From Draconibacterium mangrovi_A (GTDB taxonomy: Bacteria > Bacteroidota > Bacteroidia > Bacteroidales > Prolixibacteraceae): a stretch of 64,000 nt of DNA. The notes beneath the pieces were generated by a model that had not been told where the DNA came from, did no database searches, and was given only the letters and a program-made list of their open reading frames with translations. The stretch covers positions 1 to 64,000 of the forward strand of contig NZ_JBBIXN010000003.1 in the NCBI RefSeq assembly GCF_037646455.1. Direction: 5' to 3'. Of the stretch, positions 25,108-33,397 are shown in pieces. Within the stretch, counting starts at the first letter, position 1. Each line of letters begins with the position of its first letter. The position numbers and the translations under genes were made by a program.

Positions 25108-26466
25108 ATGGCAAAAACCAAAAGCATATATACCTGTCAGAACTGTGGAGCGCAGTCACCAAAATGGATGGGGCGCTGCAATTCGTGTGGCGAGTGGAAC
25201 ACGCTGGTTGAGGAAGTGGTGGTAAAAAAGCAAAGTTCCGGAAAACTTTCAGTTCAGCTTTCCGGTAATCAGCCACTGACACTTGATAAAGTTGAGGCCG
25301 CAAAAAACAGCCGGATCTCGCTCGGTATTGAAGAATTTAACCGCGTACTTGGTGGTGGAATTGTTCCCGGTTCGCTGATACTTTTAGGCGGCGATCCCGG
25401 AATTGGAAAATCAACACTGGCGTTGCAAATGGCATTGGCTCTCAAAAACAAAAACATACTCTACATTTCGGGAGAAGAGAGTTTACAACAAATAAAACTG
25501 CGGGCCGAACGCCTGAGCAAAGATGTGGGGACCTGTCTGTTTTTGAGCGAAACTTCGCTGGAACATATAATCGCACACACCGAACAGGTAAAACCTGAGT
25601 TGCTAGTTATAGACTCGATTCAAACCATTTCTACCGAACTGATCGAGTCGTCGCCGGGTTCGGTGGGGCAGGTGCGTGAGTGTGCATCGGCTTTGCAGAA
25701 ATACGCCAAGAAAAATGATGTGGCGGTGGTGTTAATCGGGCATATTACCAAAGAAGGTAGTCTGGCTGGACCAAAAGTTCTGGAACACATGGTGGACACC
25801 GTGCTTCAGTTTGAAGGCGATACTAACTATATGTACCGTATATTGCGATCGAATAAGAACCGTTTTGGATCGACTAATGAGCTCGGGATTTTCGAAATGC
25901 GCAGCGATGGATTACGCGAAATCACCAATCCTTCGGAGCAACTGATCTCGAAAGTTAGCGAAGATGTAAGTGGAACTGCCATTGCCGCAACCATCGAAGG
26001 CGTGCGGCCCTTTCTCATCGAAATTCAGGCACTCGTAAGTTCGGCAGCTTACGGAACACCGCAGCGTTCATCTACCGGTTTCGATTTACGTCGGCTTAAC
26101 ATGTTGCTCGCCGTGTTGGAAAAGCGCGCTGGCTTTAAACTCATTGCCAAAGATGTCTTTCTGAATATCGCCGGGGGATTGAAGATTAACGATCCTGCAA
26201 CCGACCTGGCCGTAATCTGTTCCATCCTTTCGTCGAACATCGATATTGCCATCAACCACAAAATTTGTTTTGCCGGTGAGGTGGGATTGACGGGTGAGAT
26301 TCGTGCGGTCAGCCGCATTGAGCAACGCATTGCCGAGGCCGCCAAACTGGGGTTCCATCGTATTTATGTTCCATCACTCAACAAAGGTTTCGACAGTAAA
26401 AAATTCAACATCGAAATTATTCGTGTCAGTCGGGTTGAAGAAGTATTCAAAACTTTATTTAAGTAA
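25108..26466 (+). CDS. radA: DNA repair protein RadA
   Basis: 452 residues. It helps RecA-dependent branch migration in recombinational repair. N-terminal zinc finger (CQNCGAQSPKWMGRCNSCGEW) is followed by the RecA-like ATPase with Walker A GGDPGIGKST (about 94-103), Walker B LLVIDSIQTI, and the RadA-specific KNRFG motif (about residue 251). The C-terminal Lon-protease-like domain carries FVVGEVGLTGEIRAV-type sequence (FAGEVGLTGEIRAVSRIEQR). Length is normal. The ATG at 25108 is preferred to a TTG at 25102. It follows rfaE2 after 48 bp. Confidence 0.96.
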   Translation: MAKTKSIYTCQNCGAQSPKWMGRCNSCGEWNTLVEEVVVKKQSSGKLSVQLSGNQPLTLDKVEAAKNSRISLGIEEFNRVLGGGIVPGSLILLGGDPGIGKSTLALQMALALKNKNILYISGEESLQQIKLRAERLSKDVGTCLFLSETSLEHIIAHTEQVKPELLVIDSIQTISTELIESSPGSVGQVRECASALQKYAKKNDVAVVLIGHITKEGSLAGPKVLEHMVDTVLQFEGDTNYMYRILRSNKNRFGSTNELGIFEMRSDGLREITNPSEQLISKVSEDVSGTAIAATIEGVRPFLIEIQALVSSAAYGTPQRSSTGFDLRRLNMLLAVLEKRAGFKLIAKDVFLNIAGGLKINDPATDLAVICSILSSNIDIAINHKICFAGEVGLTGEIRAVSRIEQRIAEAAKLGFHRIYVPSLNKGFDSKKFNIEIIRVSRVEEVFKTLFK

Positions 26467-26499
26467 ATTGAATTTTAAAGAAAAAGTTTTAGGTGAAAG

Positions 26500-26570
26500 T
26501 TTACCCCCTGATTTCGCCAGTGACTTCACTCAACGGAGGCAAGGTCGAGACAGGGGTAAATAATATTTTT
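26500..26570 (+). terminator. Large branched terminator-like structure after radA
   Basis: TTTACCCCCTG (26500-26510) pairs with CAGGGGTAAA (26551-26560) with one bulged C, enclosing a 40-nt insert that holds a small AGTG-ACTT-CACT hairpin. TAATATTTTTT follows. It ends the radA transcript on the plus strand and is larger than an ordinary terminator. Confidence 0.6.
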
Positions 26571-26623
26571 TAACTTCCCGTATTTGATTTCTGTCACAAC
26601 TATTTATAATTTGGAGCACTGAA

Positions 26624-27022
26624 ATGAAGAAGCAACTTCAAATATTACTTATTGCACTGGCAATCATGCTGGTTGCCTGCGATAAACCGATCGTGCCCAA
26701 ACCGAAGGATCTCATCAAGGAAAAGGAAATGGTGAATATGTTGGTCGATGTGCACCTGGCAGAAGCTACCTTTAACAAGTTTCGCTACGACTCGATTATG
26801 CGCGATAATTCTGCAGCCAACTTTTACGCTTCGGTATTGGAGAAGTACGAAGTACCTGATACGCTTTTTGAGCAATCGTACGTTTATTACGCCAGCATGC
26901 CCAAGAAATTCGAGAAAATGTACCGCGAGGTCATGAACAAACTGAGTGAAATGGAACAGGAATTCTCGGGGAGAAAAGAACAGCTGGAGTTTGACGATGA
27001 AGCAATCCAAAACAAGAGGTGA
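26624..27022 (+). CDS. DUF4296 lipoprotein
   Basis: 132 residues. Signal peptide with lipobox (MLVACDK, Cys19). The DUF4296 signature is PKPKDLIKEKEMVNMLVDVHLAEATFNKF (about 24-52, here split for length), FYASVLEKYEVPDTLFEQSYVYY and a helical C-terminus. The family is restricted to Bacteroidota and its role is unknown. Its stop codon overlaps the start of the following amidohydrolase gene (GTGA), so the two are translationally coupled. Confidence 0.85.
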   Translation: MKKQLQILLIALAIMLVACDKPIVPKPKDLIKEKEMVNMLVDVHLAEATFNKFRYDSIMRDNSAANFYASVLEKYEVPDTLFEQSYVYYASMPKKFEKMYREVMNKLSEMEQEFSGRKEQLEFDDEAIQNKR

Positions 27023-28215
27023 GAAAATTTGCTGCTACATATCTTTTTACCGGAAGTGGTGAACTGGTAAAAAATTCAGTCTTAATTTGCGACGACGAAG
27101 GAACAATCCTGGATATTGAACCCCGGGATAACGGTTTTCGTGAAGAAGCCGGTGTAGAATATTACAGCGGAATTTTGGTTCCGGGTTTTGTAAATGCACA
27201 CTGCCATCTCGAATTCTCTCACCTCCACAACCGTATTGCTACAAAAAGCGGGCTGAGTGAATTTATCGGTCAGATCAATCAACTTCGAAATGATAGTGAT
27301 GAAGAGCTTCAACAAAAAGCCATGCAGGTAGCCGACCGACGAATGTATGCCACCGGAATTGCAGCAGTTGGCGATGTTTCAAATTCATCGGCTTCGTTGA
27401 ATATCAAACTTAAAAGCAAAATTCAATACCACACTTTTGTTGAGGTTTTTGGTGTTCATCCGTCGCGTGCCGAGCGGGCTTTTGCTTTGGCCGGCCGGGT
27501 ACAATCAGAGTTTGCACAGCATAATCTTTCGGCATCAGTTGTTCCGCATTCGGCTTATTCGGTTTCTGATCCGCTGTTCCATAAAATCAGTGATTGGGCA
27601 AAACAAAACGAGGGTGTTTTATCCATTCATAACCAGGAAAGTAAGGCTGAACAGGAATTTGTTGGCAAGGGAACCGGTACGATTGCCGATCATTTTCAGC
27701 AAAACCTGAAACTGGATCTTTCGCACTGGAAAGGTACCGGGCAAAGTTCACTGCACAGGATTTTGGATCATCTGCCAAAGGGCAACAAACTTTTGCTGGT
27801 TCATAATACATTTTCTACCTCGGCTGATTTGGAATATTTATCGAAGCAGCGCGACTTAAATGATATTAGTTTTGTTCTGTGCCCTAATTCTAATTTGTAC
27901 ATCGAAAATACTTTACCTCCGGTTCAGCTGTTTCAGGAATTCGGGCTGAATATTTGCCTGGGCACCGATAGTTTGGCCTCTAATCATCAGCTGTCGATAC
28001 TGGAAGAAATGATCACTTTGCAACAGCATTTCGAAGCATTGAAGTTTGAGGAGCTATTAAGTTGGGCAAGCATTAACGGAGCTCGCGCACTTGGGTTGGA
28101 CAAGCAAATCGGGACTTTCGAAACCGGCAAAAAACCGGGTGTTAATCTCATAAGCGGACTTGACCTGAAAAACCTGAAACTTACTAAAAAAGCCAAAGTA
28201 AAAAGGCTAATCTGA
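27019..28215 (+). CDS. Amidohydrolase-family deaminase/hydrolase
   Basis: 398 residues, starting at GTG in a 4-bp overlap with the DUF4296 gene. Amidohydrolase (TIM-barrel) metal site: NAHCHLEFSH with the HxH pair (about 57-66), HNQESKAEQEF (about 195), a His in HNTFSTS (about 262), and the catalytic Asp in LGTDSLASNHQLSIL (about 315-329), a pattern found in SsnA/chlorohydrolase and aminodeoxyfutalosine deaminase-like enzymes. The C-terminal strand GTFETGKKPGVNLIS is usual. Substrate is not determinable; a deaminase of a cyclic amidine is plausible. Likely operon with DUF4296, dusB and the YkvA gene. Confidence 0.8.
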   Translation: MRKFAATYLFTGSGELVKNSVLICDDEGTILDIEPRDNGFREEAGVEYYSGILVPGFVNAHCHLEFSHLHNRIATKSGLSEFIGQINQLRNDSDEELQQKAMQVADRRMYATGIAAVGDVSNSSASLNIKLKSKIQYHTFVEVFGVHPSRAERAFALAGRVQSEFAQHNLSASVVPHSAYSVSDPLFHKISDWAKQNEGVLSIHNQESKAEQEFVGKGTGTIADHFQQNLKLDLSHWKGTGQSSLHRILDHLPKGNKLLLVHNTFSTSADLEYLSKQRDLNDISFVLCPNSNLYIENTLPPVQLFQEFGLNICLGTDSLASNHQLSILEEMITLQQHFEALKFEELLSWASINGARALGLDKQIGTFETGKKPGVNLISGLDLKNLKLTKKAKVKRLI

Positions 28216-28242
28216 GCTTTCACTGCCCAACTCGAATATTTT

Positions 28243-28250
28243 TAACTTTG
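28243..28250 (+). promoter_or_regulatory. -7 element (TAACTTTG) of dusB
   Basis: TAACTTTG fits TAnnTTTG and lies 21 bp before the dusB ATG (28272), so dusB may have its own promoter besides read-through from the amidohydrolase gene. Confidence 0.5.
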
Positions 28251-28271
28251 CATCGCAATAGAATTTACGAT

Positions 28272-29285
28272 ATGAAGATCGGTAACATCGAATTAACGAA
28301 CACACCACTTTTTCTGGCGCCTATGGAAGACGTCACCTACCAGTCGTTTCGCTGGATGTGTAAAAAGTTTGGTGCCGATGTTATGTACACCGAATTTGTA
28401 TCGTCGGAAGCTTTGGTTCGCAACATCGAGAAGACCAAACAAAAAATGCACCTGTATGATTTCGACCGTCCGGTAGCCATTCAGATCTACGGGCACAATA
28501 TCGATTCGATGGTACGGGCAGCGCAGGTGGCCGAAGAATTTAATCCCGATTTTATCGATATCAATTACGGTTGCCCCATGAAAAAAATAGTGCGCCACGG
28601 TGCCGGGGCTGCCATGTTGAAAGACCTGCCTAAAATGCAGCAGATGACGGCCGAAATCGTGAAAGCCGTAAAAGTTCCGGTAACTGCAAAAACGCGTTTG
28701 GGCTGGATGGCCGGCGATACACCCATTATGGAAGTTGCGGAGCGCTTGCAGGACACCGGCATTCAGGCACTGGCCATTCACGGACGGACAAGGGAGCAAC
28801 TTTACACCGGAGAAGCTGACTGGACACTGATTGGCGAAGTGAAAAACAATCCGAAAATTCAAATTCCGATCATTGGCAACGGTGATATTAACAGTGGCGA
28901 AAAAGCGAAAGCTTTACTGGATGCAACCGGTGTTGATGCCTTGATGATTGGTCGTGGAGCTATTGGCCGTCCCTGGTTGTTTCGCGAAGTGAGGCATTTT
29001 CTCGACACTGGGGAAAGTTTGCCACAACCAATTGTTCGCGAGGTTGTTGATGTACTAAAACAGCAATTGCGCATGAACCTGGAATGGCGGAACGACGAAC
29101 GTGTGGGGATTTTGATGATGCGACGTCACTTTGCCAAATATTTTCCGGGATTGCCAAATTTTCGCGATTTGAAAATCAGGTTGTTGCGTGCCGAAACAAA
29201 CGATGAAGTGAACGAAATCCTGGATCAGATCGTTGAAGAATACGGAGACCATCAGTTGGACTTTTCAACAGCAAGTTTAAAATGA
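28272..29285 (+). CDS. dusB: tRNA-dihydrouridine synthase B
   Basis: 337 residues from the ATG at 28272. An FMN enzyme that reduces tRNA uridines, in the DusB subfamily by length and motifs: LFLAPMEDVTYQSFRWMCKKFG at the N-terminus, INYGCPMKKIVRHGAGAAML with the catalytic Cys (about 98), VTAKTRLGW (about 138), ALAIHGRTREQLYTGEADW (about 165) and IIGNGDINSGEKAKAL then GVDALMIGRGAIGRPWLF (about 222). The next gene starts with an ATGA overlap. A second, different Dus enzyme is encoded at 12.1 kb. Confidence 0.95.
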   Translation: MKIGNIELTNTPLFLAPMEDVTYQSFRWMCKKFGADVMYTEFVSSEALVRNIEKTKQKMHLYDFDRPVAIQIYGHNIDSMVRAAQVAEEFNPDFIDINYGCPMKKIVRHGAGAAMLKDLPKMQQMTAEIVKAVKVPVTAKTRLGWMAGDTPIMEVAERLQDTGIQALAIHGRTREQLYTGEADWTLIGEVKNNPKIQIPIIGNGDINSGEKAKALLDATGVDALMIGRGAIGRPWLFREVRHFLDTGESLPQPIVREVVDVLKQQLRMNLEWRNDERVGILMMRRHFAKYFPGLPNFRDLKIRLLRAETNDEVNEILDQIVEEYGDHQLDFSTASLK

Positions 29286-29665
29286 CAGACCAGAAATACT
29301 GCAAATACTTTTCCAAACAATCGCTTTGGGAAAAGTTAAAGGAACAGGCTAAAAACGCCGGTATGAAGGTCGTTTATGCTGCACTGGTATTGTATTACAC
29401 CATGGAATCGCCCCATGTAAAAACAAAAACCAAGTTCAGTATTGCCGCCGCTCTGGGGTATTTTATCCTGCCTGCGGATGCCATTTTCGATCTTACACCC
29501 ATCATTGGATATTCCGACGACCTGGGTGTTTTATTGTTCGTACTTGCCCAGATCGGGCAAAATGTCACCCCTGAAATAAAAGAAAAAGCCCGTGCCAAAC
29601 TCACCGAGTGGTTTGGTACAGTCGAACCCGACGCACTAAAAGAAATAGAGGAAAAGATTCTTTAA
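29282..29665 (+). CDS. YkvA-family membrane protein (DUF1232)
   Basis: 127 residues. The DUF1232 core is VKTKTKFSIAAALGYFILPADAIFDLTPIIGYSDDLGVLLFVL (split for length; roughly residues 39-82): a helix, the conserved P-x-D-x-x-P bend, and a second helix. Families of this type are small inner-membrane proteins of unknown function. Its ATG overlaps the dusB stop by 4 bp (ATGA), showing that it is translated from the same message. Confidence 0.88.
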   Translation: MTDQKYCKYFSKQSLWEKLKEQAKNAGMKVVYAALVLYYTMESPHVKTKTKFSIAAALGYFILPADAIFDLTPIIGYSDDLGVLLFVLAQIGQNVTPEIKEKARAKLTEWFGTVEPDALKEIEEKIL

Positions 29666-29708
29666 ATGCCTTGTTAACAGAAGTTAAAGATTGATTTTTA
29701 TCGGTTTA

Positions 29709-29724
29709 TGGCATATTAATTGCA
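29709..29724 (+). promoter_or_regulatory. Sigma-54 (RpoN) promoter
   Basis: TGGCAT, 5 bp, TTGCA: GG at 29710-29711 and GC at 29722-29723 are separated by exactly 10 bp, as required by the -24/-12 consensus (TGGCAy-N5-TTGCA). Start of transcription should fall near 29735. An RpoN promoter needs an enhancer-binding activator; none is encoded in the window. Confidence 0.7.
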
Positions 29725-29734
29725 CTTATCTAAA

Positions 29735-29882
29735 TATATAGATGCAAGGAGATTTCTGTAGAGTATGGCTTAAGGGGAAGAATGGAAATCATTCAAAAAC
29801 CTTGCTTTTTGTTTTTTGTGAAGGGATACTACCTTCGAATTGTTAGCTTGGAATAGCCTCGCTTCGGCGGGGCTATTTTTTT
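29735..29882 (+). ncRNA. Candidate sigma-54-driven small RNA or mini-gene
   Basis: Predicted transcript of about 148 nt from the sigma-54 start to the terminator. Potential structure: ATCTA/TAGAT near the 5' end; GCAAGG (29744-29749) pairs with CCTTGC (29800-29805), followed by T-rich sequence; then the strong terminator hairpin. It also contains a 34-codon frame from ATG at 29742 to TAG at 29846 (begins MQGDFCRVWLKGKNG), which fills most of the transcript but would have only a 7-nt leader. Whether this is an sRNA, a small protein or both cannot be decided by eye. I do not recognise a known RNA family. Confidence 0.5.
29852..29882 (+). terminator. Strong intrinsic terminator with UUCG loop
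   Basis: AATAGCCTCGC pairs with GCGGGGCTATT (11 bp, one T-G wobble) around a TTCG tetraloop, followed by TTTTTT. This is the most stable terminator in the window and it lies 5 bp past the stop of the 34-codon frame. Confidence 0.85.
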
Positions 29883-30082
29883 ATGGCAGTCTCGATTCCA
29901 ATTAATTTTGGGCTCTCTGAATTCCCCAAAGGTGATAGTCCCTATCTACCAGATGGCGGAAGGCAAGGACGGATTAAAATCTTTCATTTCGGCTGGTGAT
30001 TCATCAAAATCCTGAATGTTTTTGTCCGGTTGCACTTTCGTTTCAACCGATTTTCGATATTTTAGACGTTTCAAACCATTTT

Positions 30083-30829
30083 ATGCTCGAGCTCGACTTT
30101 TCAATTTTGCAATGGATTTTATTAGCGGCCTGTGCCATGCTGGTAGGTATGTCGAAAGTTGGAGTCCCGGGAGTTTCGATGCTGGTGGTACCAACGCTGG
30201 CAATTATTTTTGGAGGAAAGGCATCAACCGGAATTTTACTGCCGATGCTGATGATGGCCGATATTTTCGGCGTAAGTTATTATCACCGTCATGCCGAATG
30301 GAAATACCTTTGGAAATTGTTGCCCTGGGCTTTTATCGGTATCGGAATCGCACTATGGGTAGGCGAGGTGGTCGACGACAACTGGTTCAAGAATATCATG
30401 GCCATTTTGGTCTTTTTTTGTATTGCACTGCTGCTATGGAAAGACCGGCAAAAAGGAACTCAACTCTTCCCTGATACCTGGTGGTTTGCTGCTGTAATGG
30501 GCATTTTAGGTGGTTTTGCCACCATGATCGGGAATGTTGCAGGCCCCATATTTGCGATTTACTTACTGGCCATGCATTTACCAAAGAACAGTTTTATTGG
30601 AACCGGAGCCTGGTTTTTTCTCATCATTAACTTCTCAAAATTTCCTTTGCACATTCTGGTGTGGAAAACCATCAACATCGATACTTTATCCTTGAATCTG
30701 ATGATGTTGCCGGCCATTGCACTGGGAGCTTTTATTGGCGTAAAACTGGTCAAACAAATTTCAGACAAACTTTACCGAACGGCGGTAATTATAGTTACTG
30801 CGCTTTCGGCCTTTTTATTATTGATATGA
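30083..30829 (+). CDS. TauE/SafE-family sulfite/anion exporter
   Basis: About 248 residues from the ATG at 30083 (the frame is open 29 codons further upstream without membrane character). About eight hydrophobic helices, with the family's first-half motif MSKVGVPGVSMLVVPTLAIIFG (split for length, about 23-44) and second-half motif GFATMIGNVAGPIFAIYLLAM (about 141-160), each carrying the conserved Gly/Pro bend. TauE/SafE proteins export sulfite, sulfoacetate or related anions; substrate not determinable. Its stop overlaps the methyltransferase start (ATGA). Confidence 0.88.
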   Translation: MLELDFSILQWILLAACAMLVGMSKVGVPGVSMLVVPTLAIIFGGKASTGILLPMLMMADIFGVSYYHRHAEWKYLWKLLPWAFIGIGIALWVGEVVDDNWFKNIMAILVFFCIALLLWKDRQKGTQLFPDTWWFAAVMGILGGFATMIGNVAGPIFAIYLLAMHLPKNSFIGTGAWFFLIINFSKFPLHILVWKTINIDTLSLNLMMLPAIALGAFIGVKLVKQISDKLYRTAVIIVTALSAFLLLI

Positions 30830-31530
30830 TTGAACAACTTAAGGAATTTTTTAGTGATAAAACCGTACAAAATGTGTTAGATGTTGGCACCGGTCCGGGG
30901 CACTTTATTTCTAAACTTGAAGATGCTTTCCCGGATGCGAAAATTACCGGTGTTGATCCGGATCGTGAATCGCTCGATGAAGCCCGTAAAACTTATCCAA
31001 GCGTGGATTTTAAAACCATGAAAGGTGAATCATTGGATTTTCAGGATAACAGTTTTGATGTGGCTTCCATATCCATGGCTTTGCATCATCTTTCCGATGT
31101 TCAGCAAACCTTAAAGGAAATGCAGCGCACGGTAAAACCCGGAGGTTGGATAGTGGTGAATGAATTGTTCAGCGATAATCTGAATCCGGCACAGGAAGTG
31201 CATAAACGGATGCACCATTTCCGGAGTAAAATCGACCGCTTAAACGGAGTTTGCCACAACGAGGCGTTTGCAAAACCGGAGATTTTGGCCCAGGTTGAAC
31301 AATCGGGGTTGAAAGTACGGCTTATTTTCGAGCACCAGGAAGTTCCGGTTCCACCAACGCAAGAGGAAATAGAGGAGCGAAAAGCGAAACTACATTTGGC
31401 CTTAAAACAGCTGGAGGGCCGCCCCGAATATCACGAAATGGCCGCAGAAATTCCGTCGATAGAAGCCGATCTGGAAAAGCATGGTTTTGAAATGGCTACC
31501 CGCCTGATTGTGGTTGGCCAGGTGCAATAA
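30826..31530 (+). CDS. Class I SAM-dependent methyltransferase
   Basis: 234 residues, starting at the ATG that overlaps the exporter stop. Motif I VLDVGTGPGHFISKL (about 18-32), the acidic end of strand 2 GVDPDRESLDEA (about 43-54), motif II-like DVASISMALHHL (about 77-88) and motif III KPGGWIVVNELF (about 106-117) are clear, giving a Methyltransf_11-type fold. Substrate unknown. The rest includes a helical C-terminal cap with VPVPPTQEEIEERKAK. Coupling with the exporter suggests a shared process, but none is obvious. The convergent gene begins at the next base. Confidence 0.86.
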   Translation: MIEQLKEFFSDKTVQNVLDVGTGPGHFISKLEDAFPDAKITGVDPDRESLDEARKTYPSVDFKTMKGESLDFQDNSFDVASISMALHHLSDVQQTLKEMQRTVKPGGWIVVNELFSDNLNPAQEVHKRMHHFRSKIDRLNGVCHNEAFAKPEILAQVEQSGLKVRLIFEHQEVPVPPTQEEIEERKAKLHLALKQLEGRPEYHEMAAEIPSIEADLEKHGFEMATRLIVVGQVQ

Positions 31531-32814
31531 TTAAAGCCGGTTATTTACGATGTTGTTGTAAATAGATCCAAATTGAATGCGCAGTCCGATGTTGGCGCCG
31601 ACCTCGAAAGTTGAAGGCAGTTGCACTTTGTTCAGTAACACATCTTCGAGTGAAACCTCTCCTTTGGCCAGGTAGATCTGGTCGTGCACATTTTCAACAC
31701 GAAATCCCATTCTAACCGACAAACCACGAATGATTCGAACCGAAAGATCGGTGTCGAGTGTAATGCGGTTTTTGGTCCAGTCGTGCATGTAATTGGTCGC
31801 ATTTAAACCTGCTTCAATTTCACCCCAGGTTTGTACTATCTGTAAATCGAGCCGAAGTGATTGTTCCCATAAACTCTCCTGTGTTTTATCGAATATGGTT
31901 TCTTCGTAATACTTTTTCCATTCAGGACCTATGTAGTAGGCAATCGTAAATACTTTCCGGTCCGAAATGTCCCACGGGAAAATGTTGTACTCAATAGCCG
32001 GCTTAAACGAAATGGAATACACGGTGTTACTGTAGTTGCTGTTGTAATAGCTTCCAAATGCCCCCGCCGACCAGCGCGATGATAAACTTTTTACTACGCT
32101 CGAAGAAATGTTGTTCGAGGTATTATCCGAGCGGTACTCTTCTCCTTCACTCATGTATTTACGAGTTCTTACGCTTCGTCGGGCAGAGTTACGATAACGC
32201 CATTCTTCGGTTACTTTATCGGCCCGCAGATTAAACGAATAATCATACGTTTTTCTGCTTTCTTCGAGGTTGACATCTCCGTAAACATCACCTCTGAATG
32301 TCCAGCTGTGCCAGGGATCTTCAAGAACCTGTGTTGTTACTTCTTTATCATTACCATTGAAACGTATAACAAGTTTTTCCGAGGCTTTGGTCTGATTGAC
32401 AAACGGCATTAAGCCAAGCGCAAGAGCATCTGTAATTTTTTTACGGCTTTCTTCGTAAGTATCACTTGCAAGTGTGGTGCAACTTATGGTGTAGTCGCTC
32501 AGGTTTTCCATGGTGAGGTTGTTGTACATCAGCGAATATACCTGCCCGCCCGAGCCACTTACTCGTCTTGTAATAATCACGTGCACATCGGCCACAGCCG
32601 GTTCGTTGACAAAATCGACAAAACGCATATTTCGCCTCAGGTAATCCATGTCGAGTCGTATTCCTTCGAAGTAAACCTTTAGTTTTTCTTCTCTTTTATC
32701 GTACGATCGCGGACTTTTAATATCAAGTTTCGAATCAAATATGTGATCACCTGCAGAAGCACTCGTAAGTGTAATCACGAAAAGAATGAGTAGAATAAAA
32801 AATTTATTTGGCAT
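31531..32814 (-). CDS. Exported protein of unknown function, probable outer-membrane barrel
   Basis: 427 residues. Signal peptide (FILLILFVITLTSASA, cleavage about 21). N-terminal part (about 40-140) looks like a periplasmic domain: KVYFEGIRLDMDYLRRNM and ADVHVIITRRVSGSGGQVYSLM, reminiscent of curli-secretion/CsgG-like or TolB-type domains only in a general way. The C-terminal two-thirds are amphipathic strands with many Trp/Tyr/Arg (AGAFGSYYNSNYSNTVYSISF, QSLWEQSLRLDLQIVQTWGEIEAGL), ending GLRIQFGSIYNNIVNNRL, consistent with an outer-membrane barrel. The family is not recognised. It ends at the base after the convergent methyltransferase stop. Confidence 0.7.
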   Translation of the reverse strand: MPNKFFILLILFVITLTSASAGDHIFDSKLDIKSPRSYDKREEKLKVYFEGIRLDMDYLRRNMRFVDFVNEPAVADVHVIITRRVSGSGGQVYSLMYNNLTMENLSDYTISCTTLASDTYEESRKKITDALALGLMPFVNQTKASEKLVIRFNGNDKEVTTQVLEDPWHSWTFRGDVYGDVNLEESRKTYDYSFNLRADKVTEEWRYRNSARRSVRTRKYMSEGEEYRSDNTSNNISSSVVKSLSSRWSAGAFGSYYNSNYSNTVYSISFKPAIEYNIFPWDISDRKVFTIAYYIGPEWKKYYEETIFDKTQESLWEQSLRLDLQIVQTWGEIEAGLNATNYMHDWTKNRITLDTDLSVRIIRGLSVRMGFRVENVHDQIYLAKGEVSLEDVLLNKVQLPSTFEVGANIGLRIQFGSIYNNIVNNRL

Positions 32815-32951
32815 AACGATTTCTCGCTCCTTAGGCTTTTGTTGGTTCTTAAATGTGGTTTTTTAATAGCTGTTTCAAATATACCTTATTGATTTTATTT
32901 CACCACAGTTTTTAAGAATTCATTTACTTTGTTGACAATAAGATAAATGTA

Positions 32952-33383
32952 ATGGCACGAAGAGAAAAGAAAGCCCGTAGTAAAGGTTCGGCCGGAAATA
33001 ACCGGAAAGCCGGTGAGGATTTCTTACGTAATAACCTTCAAAAAGAGGGGATTGAAGAAACAGATTCCGGCTTGCAATACCAGGTTGTTGAAAGTACTGA
33101 TGAAGTAAAACCCGGCATTTTCGACAAGGTAAAAATCCATCAGCGTGCCTTGTTGCTCGATGGGAAAATTCTGGAAGATACTTACCGGCAGAACAAACCC
33201 GATGAGGTAGCTATTGAAGAACTGATAGAAGGGTTACAGGAAGGCCTGCAAATGATGTCGGTGGGGAGCAGATATAAATTTTGGGTGCCCGCCGATTTGG
33301 CCTGGGGCCGAAAAGGTACAGGAAATAAAATTCCACCAAATGCAGTCTTAAGTTTCACCATACGCCTGGTGGAAATTTGTTGA
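32952..33383 (+). CDS. FKBP-type peptidyl-prolyl cis-trans isomerase
   Basis: 143 residues, no signal peptide, so likely cytoplasmic. A basic N-terminal tail (ARREKKARSKGSAGNNRKAGEDFL) of Mip/FkpA-linker type precedes the FKBP domain: TDSGLQYQVVES, DKVKIHQRALLLDGKILEDTYRQNKP, EGLQEGLQMMSVGSRYKFWVPADLAWG (split for length; about 96-120) and PPNAVLSFTIRLVEI. Several active-site aromatics match FKBP, but the usual GxVFDSSxxRG segment is altered to GKILEDTYRQNK. It catalyses proline isomerisation or acts as a chaperone. It is monocistronic. Confidence 0.88.
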   Translation: MARREKKARSKGSAGNNRKAGEDFLRNNLQKEGIEETDSGLQYQVVESTDEVKPGIFDKVKIHQRALLLDGKILEDTYRQNKPDEVAIEELIEGLQEGLQMMSVGSRYKFWVPADLAWGRKGTGNKIPPNAVLSFTIRLVEIC

Positions 33384-33397
33384 TGTATATTTTCTAT

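Larger units (their letters stand above)
29666..30082. other. 417-bp gene-poor region with a sigma-54 promoter and terminator
   Basis: No classical gene. The first half holds a sigma-54-type promoter, a short transcription unit and a strong terminator (listed separately). The second half (29883-30082) is a lead-in to the TauE/SafE gene; it has fragments such as GGCGGAAGGCAAGGACGG but no open frame or recognised repeat. Confidence 0.6.
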
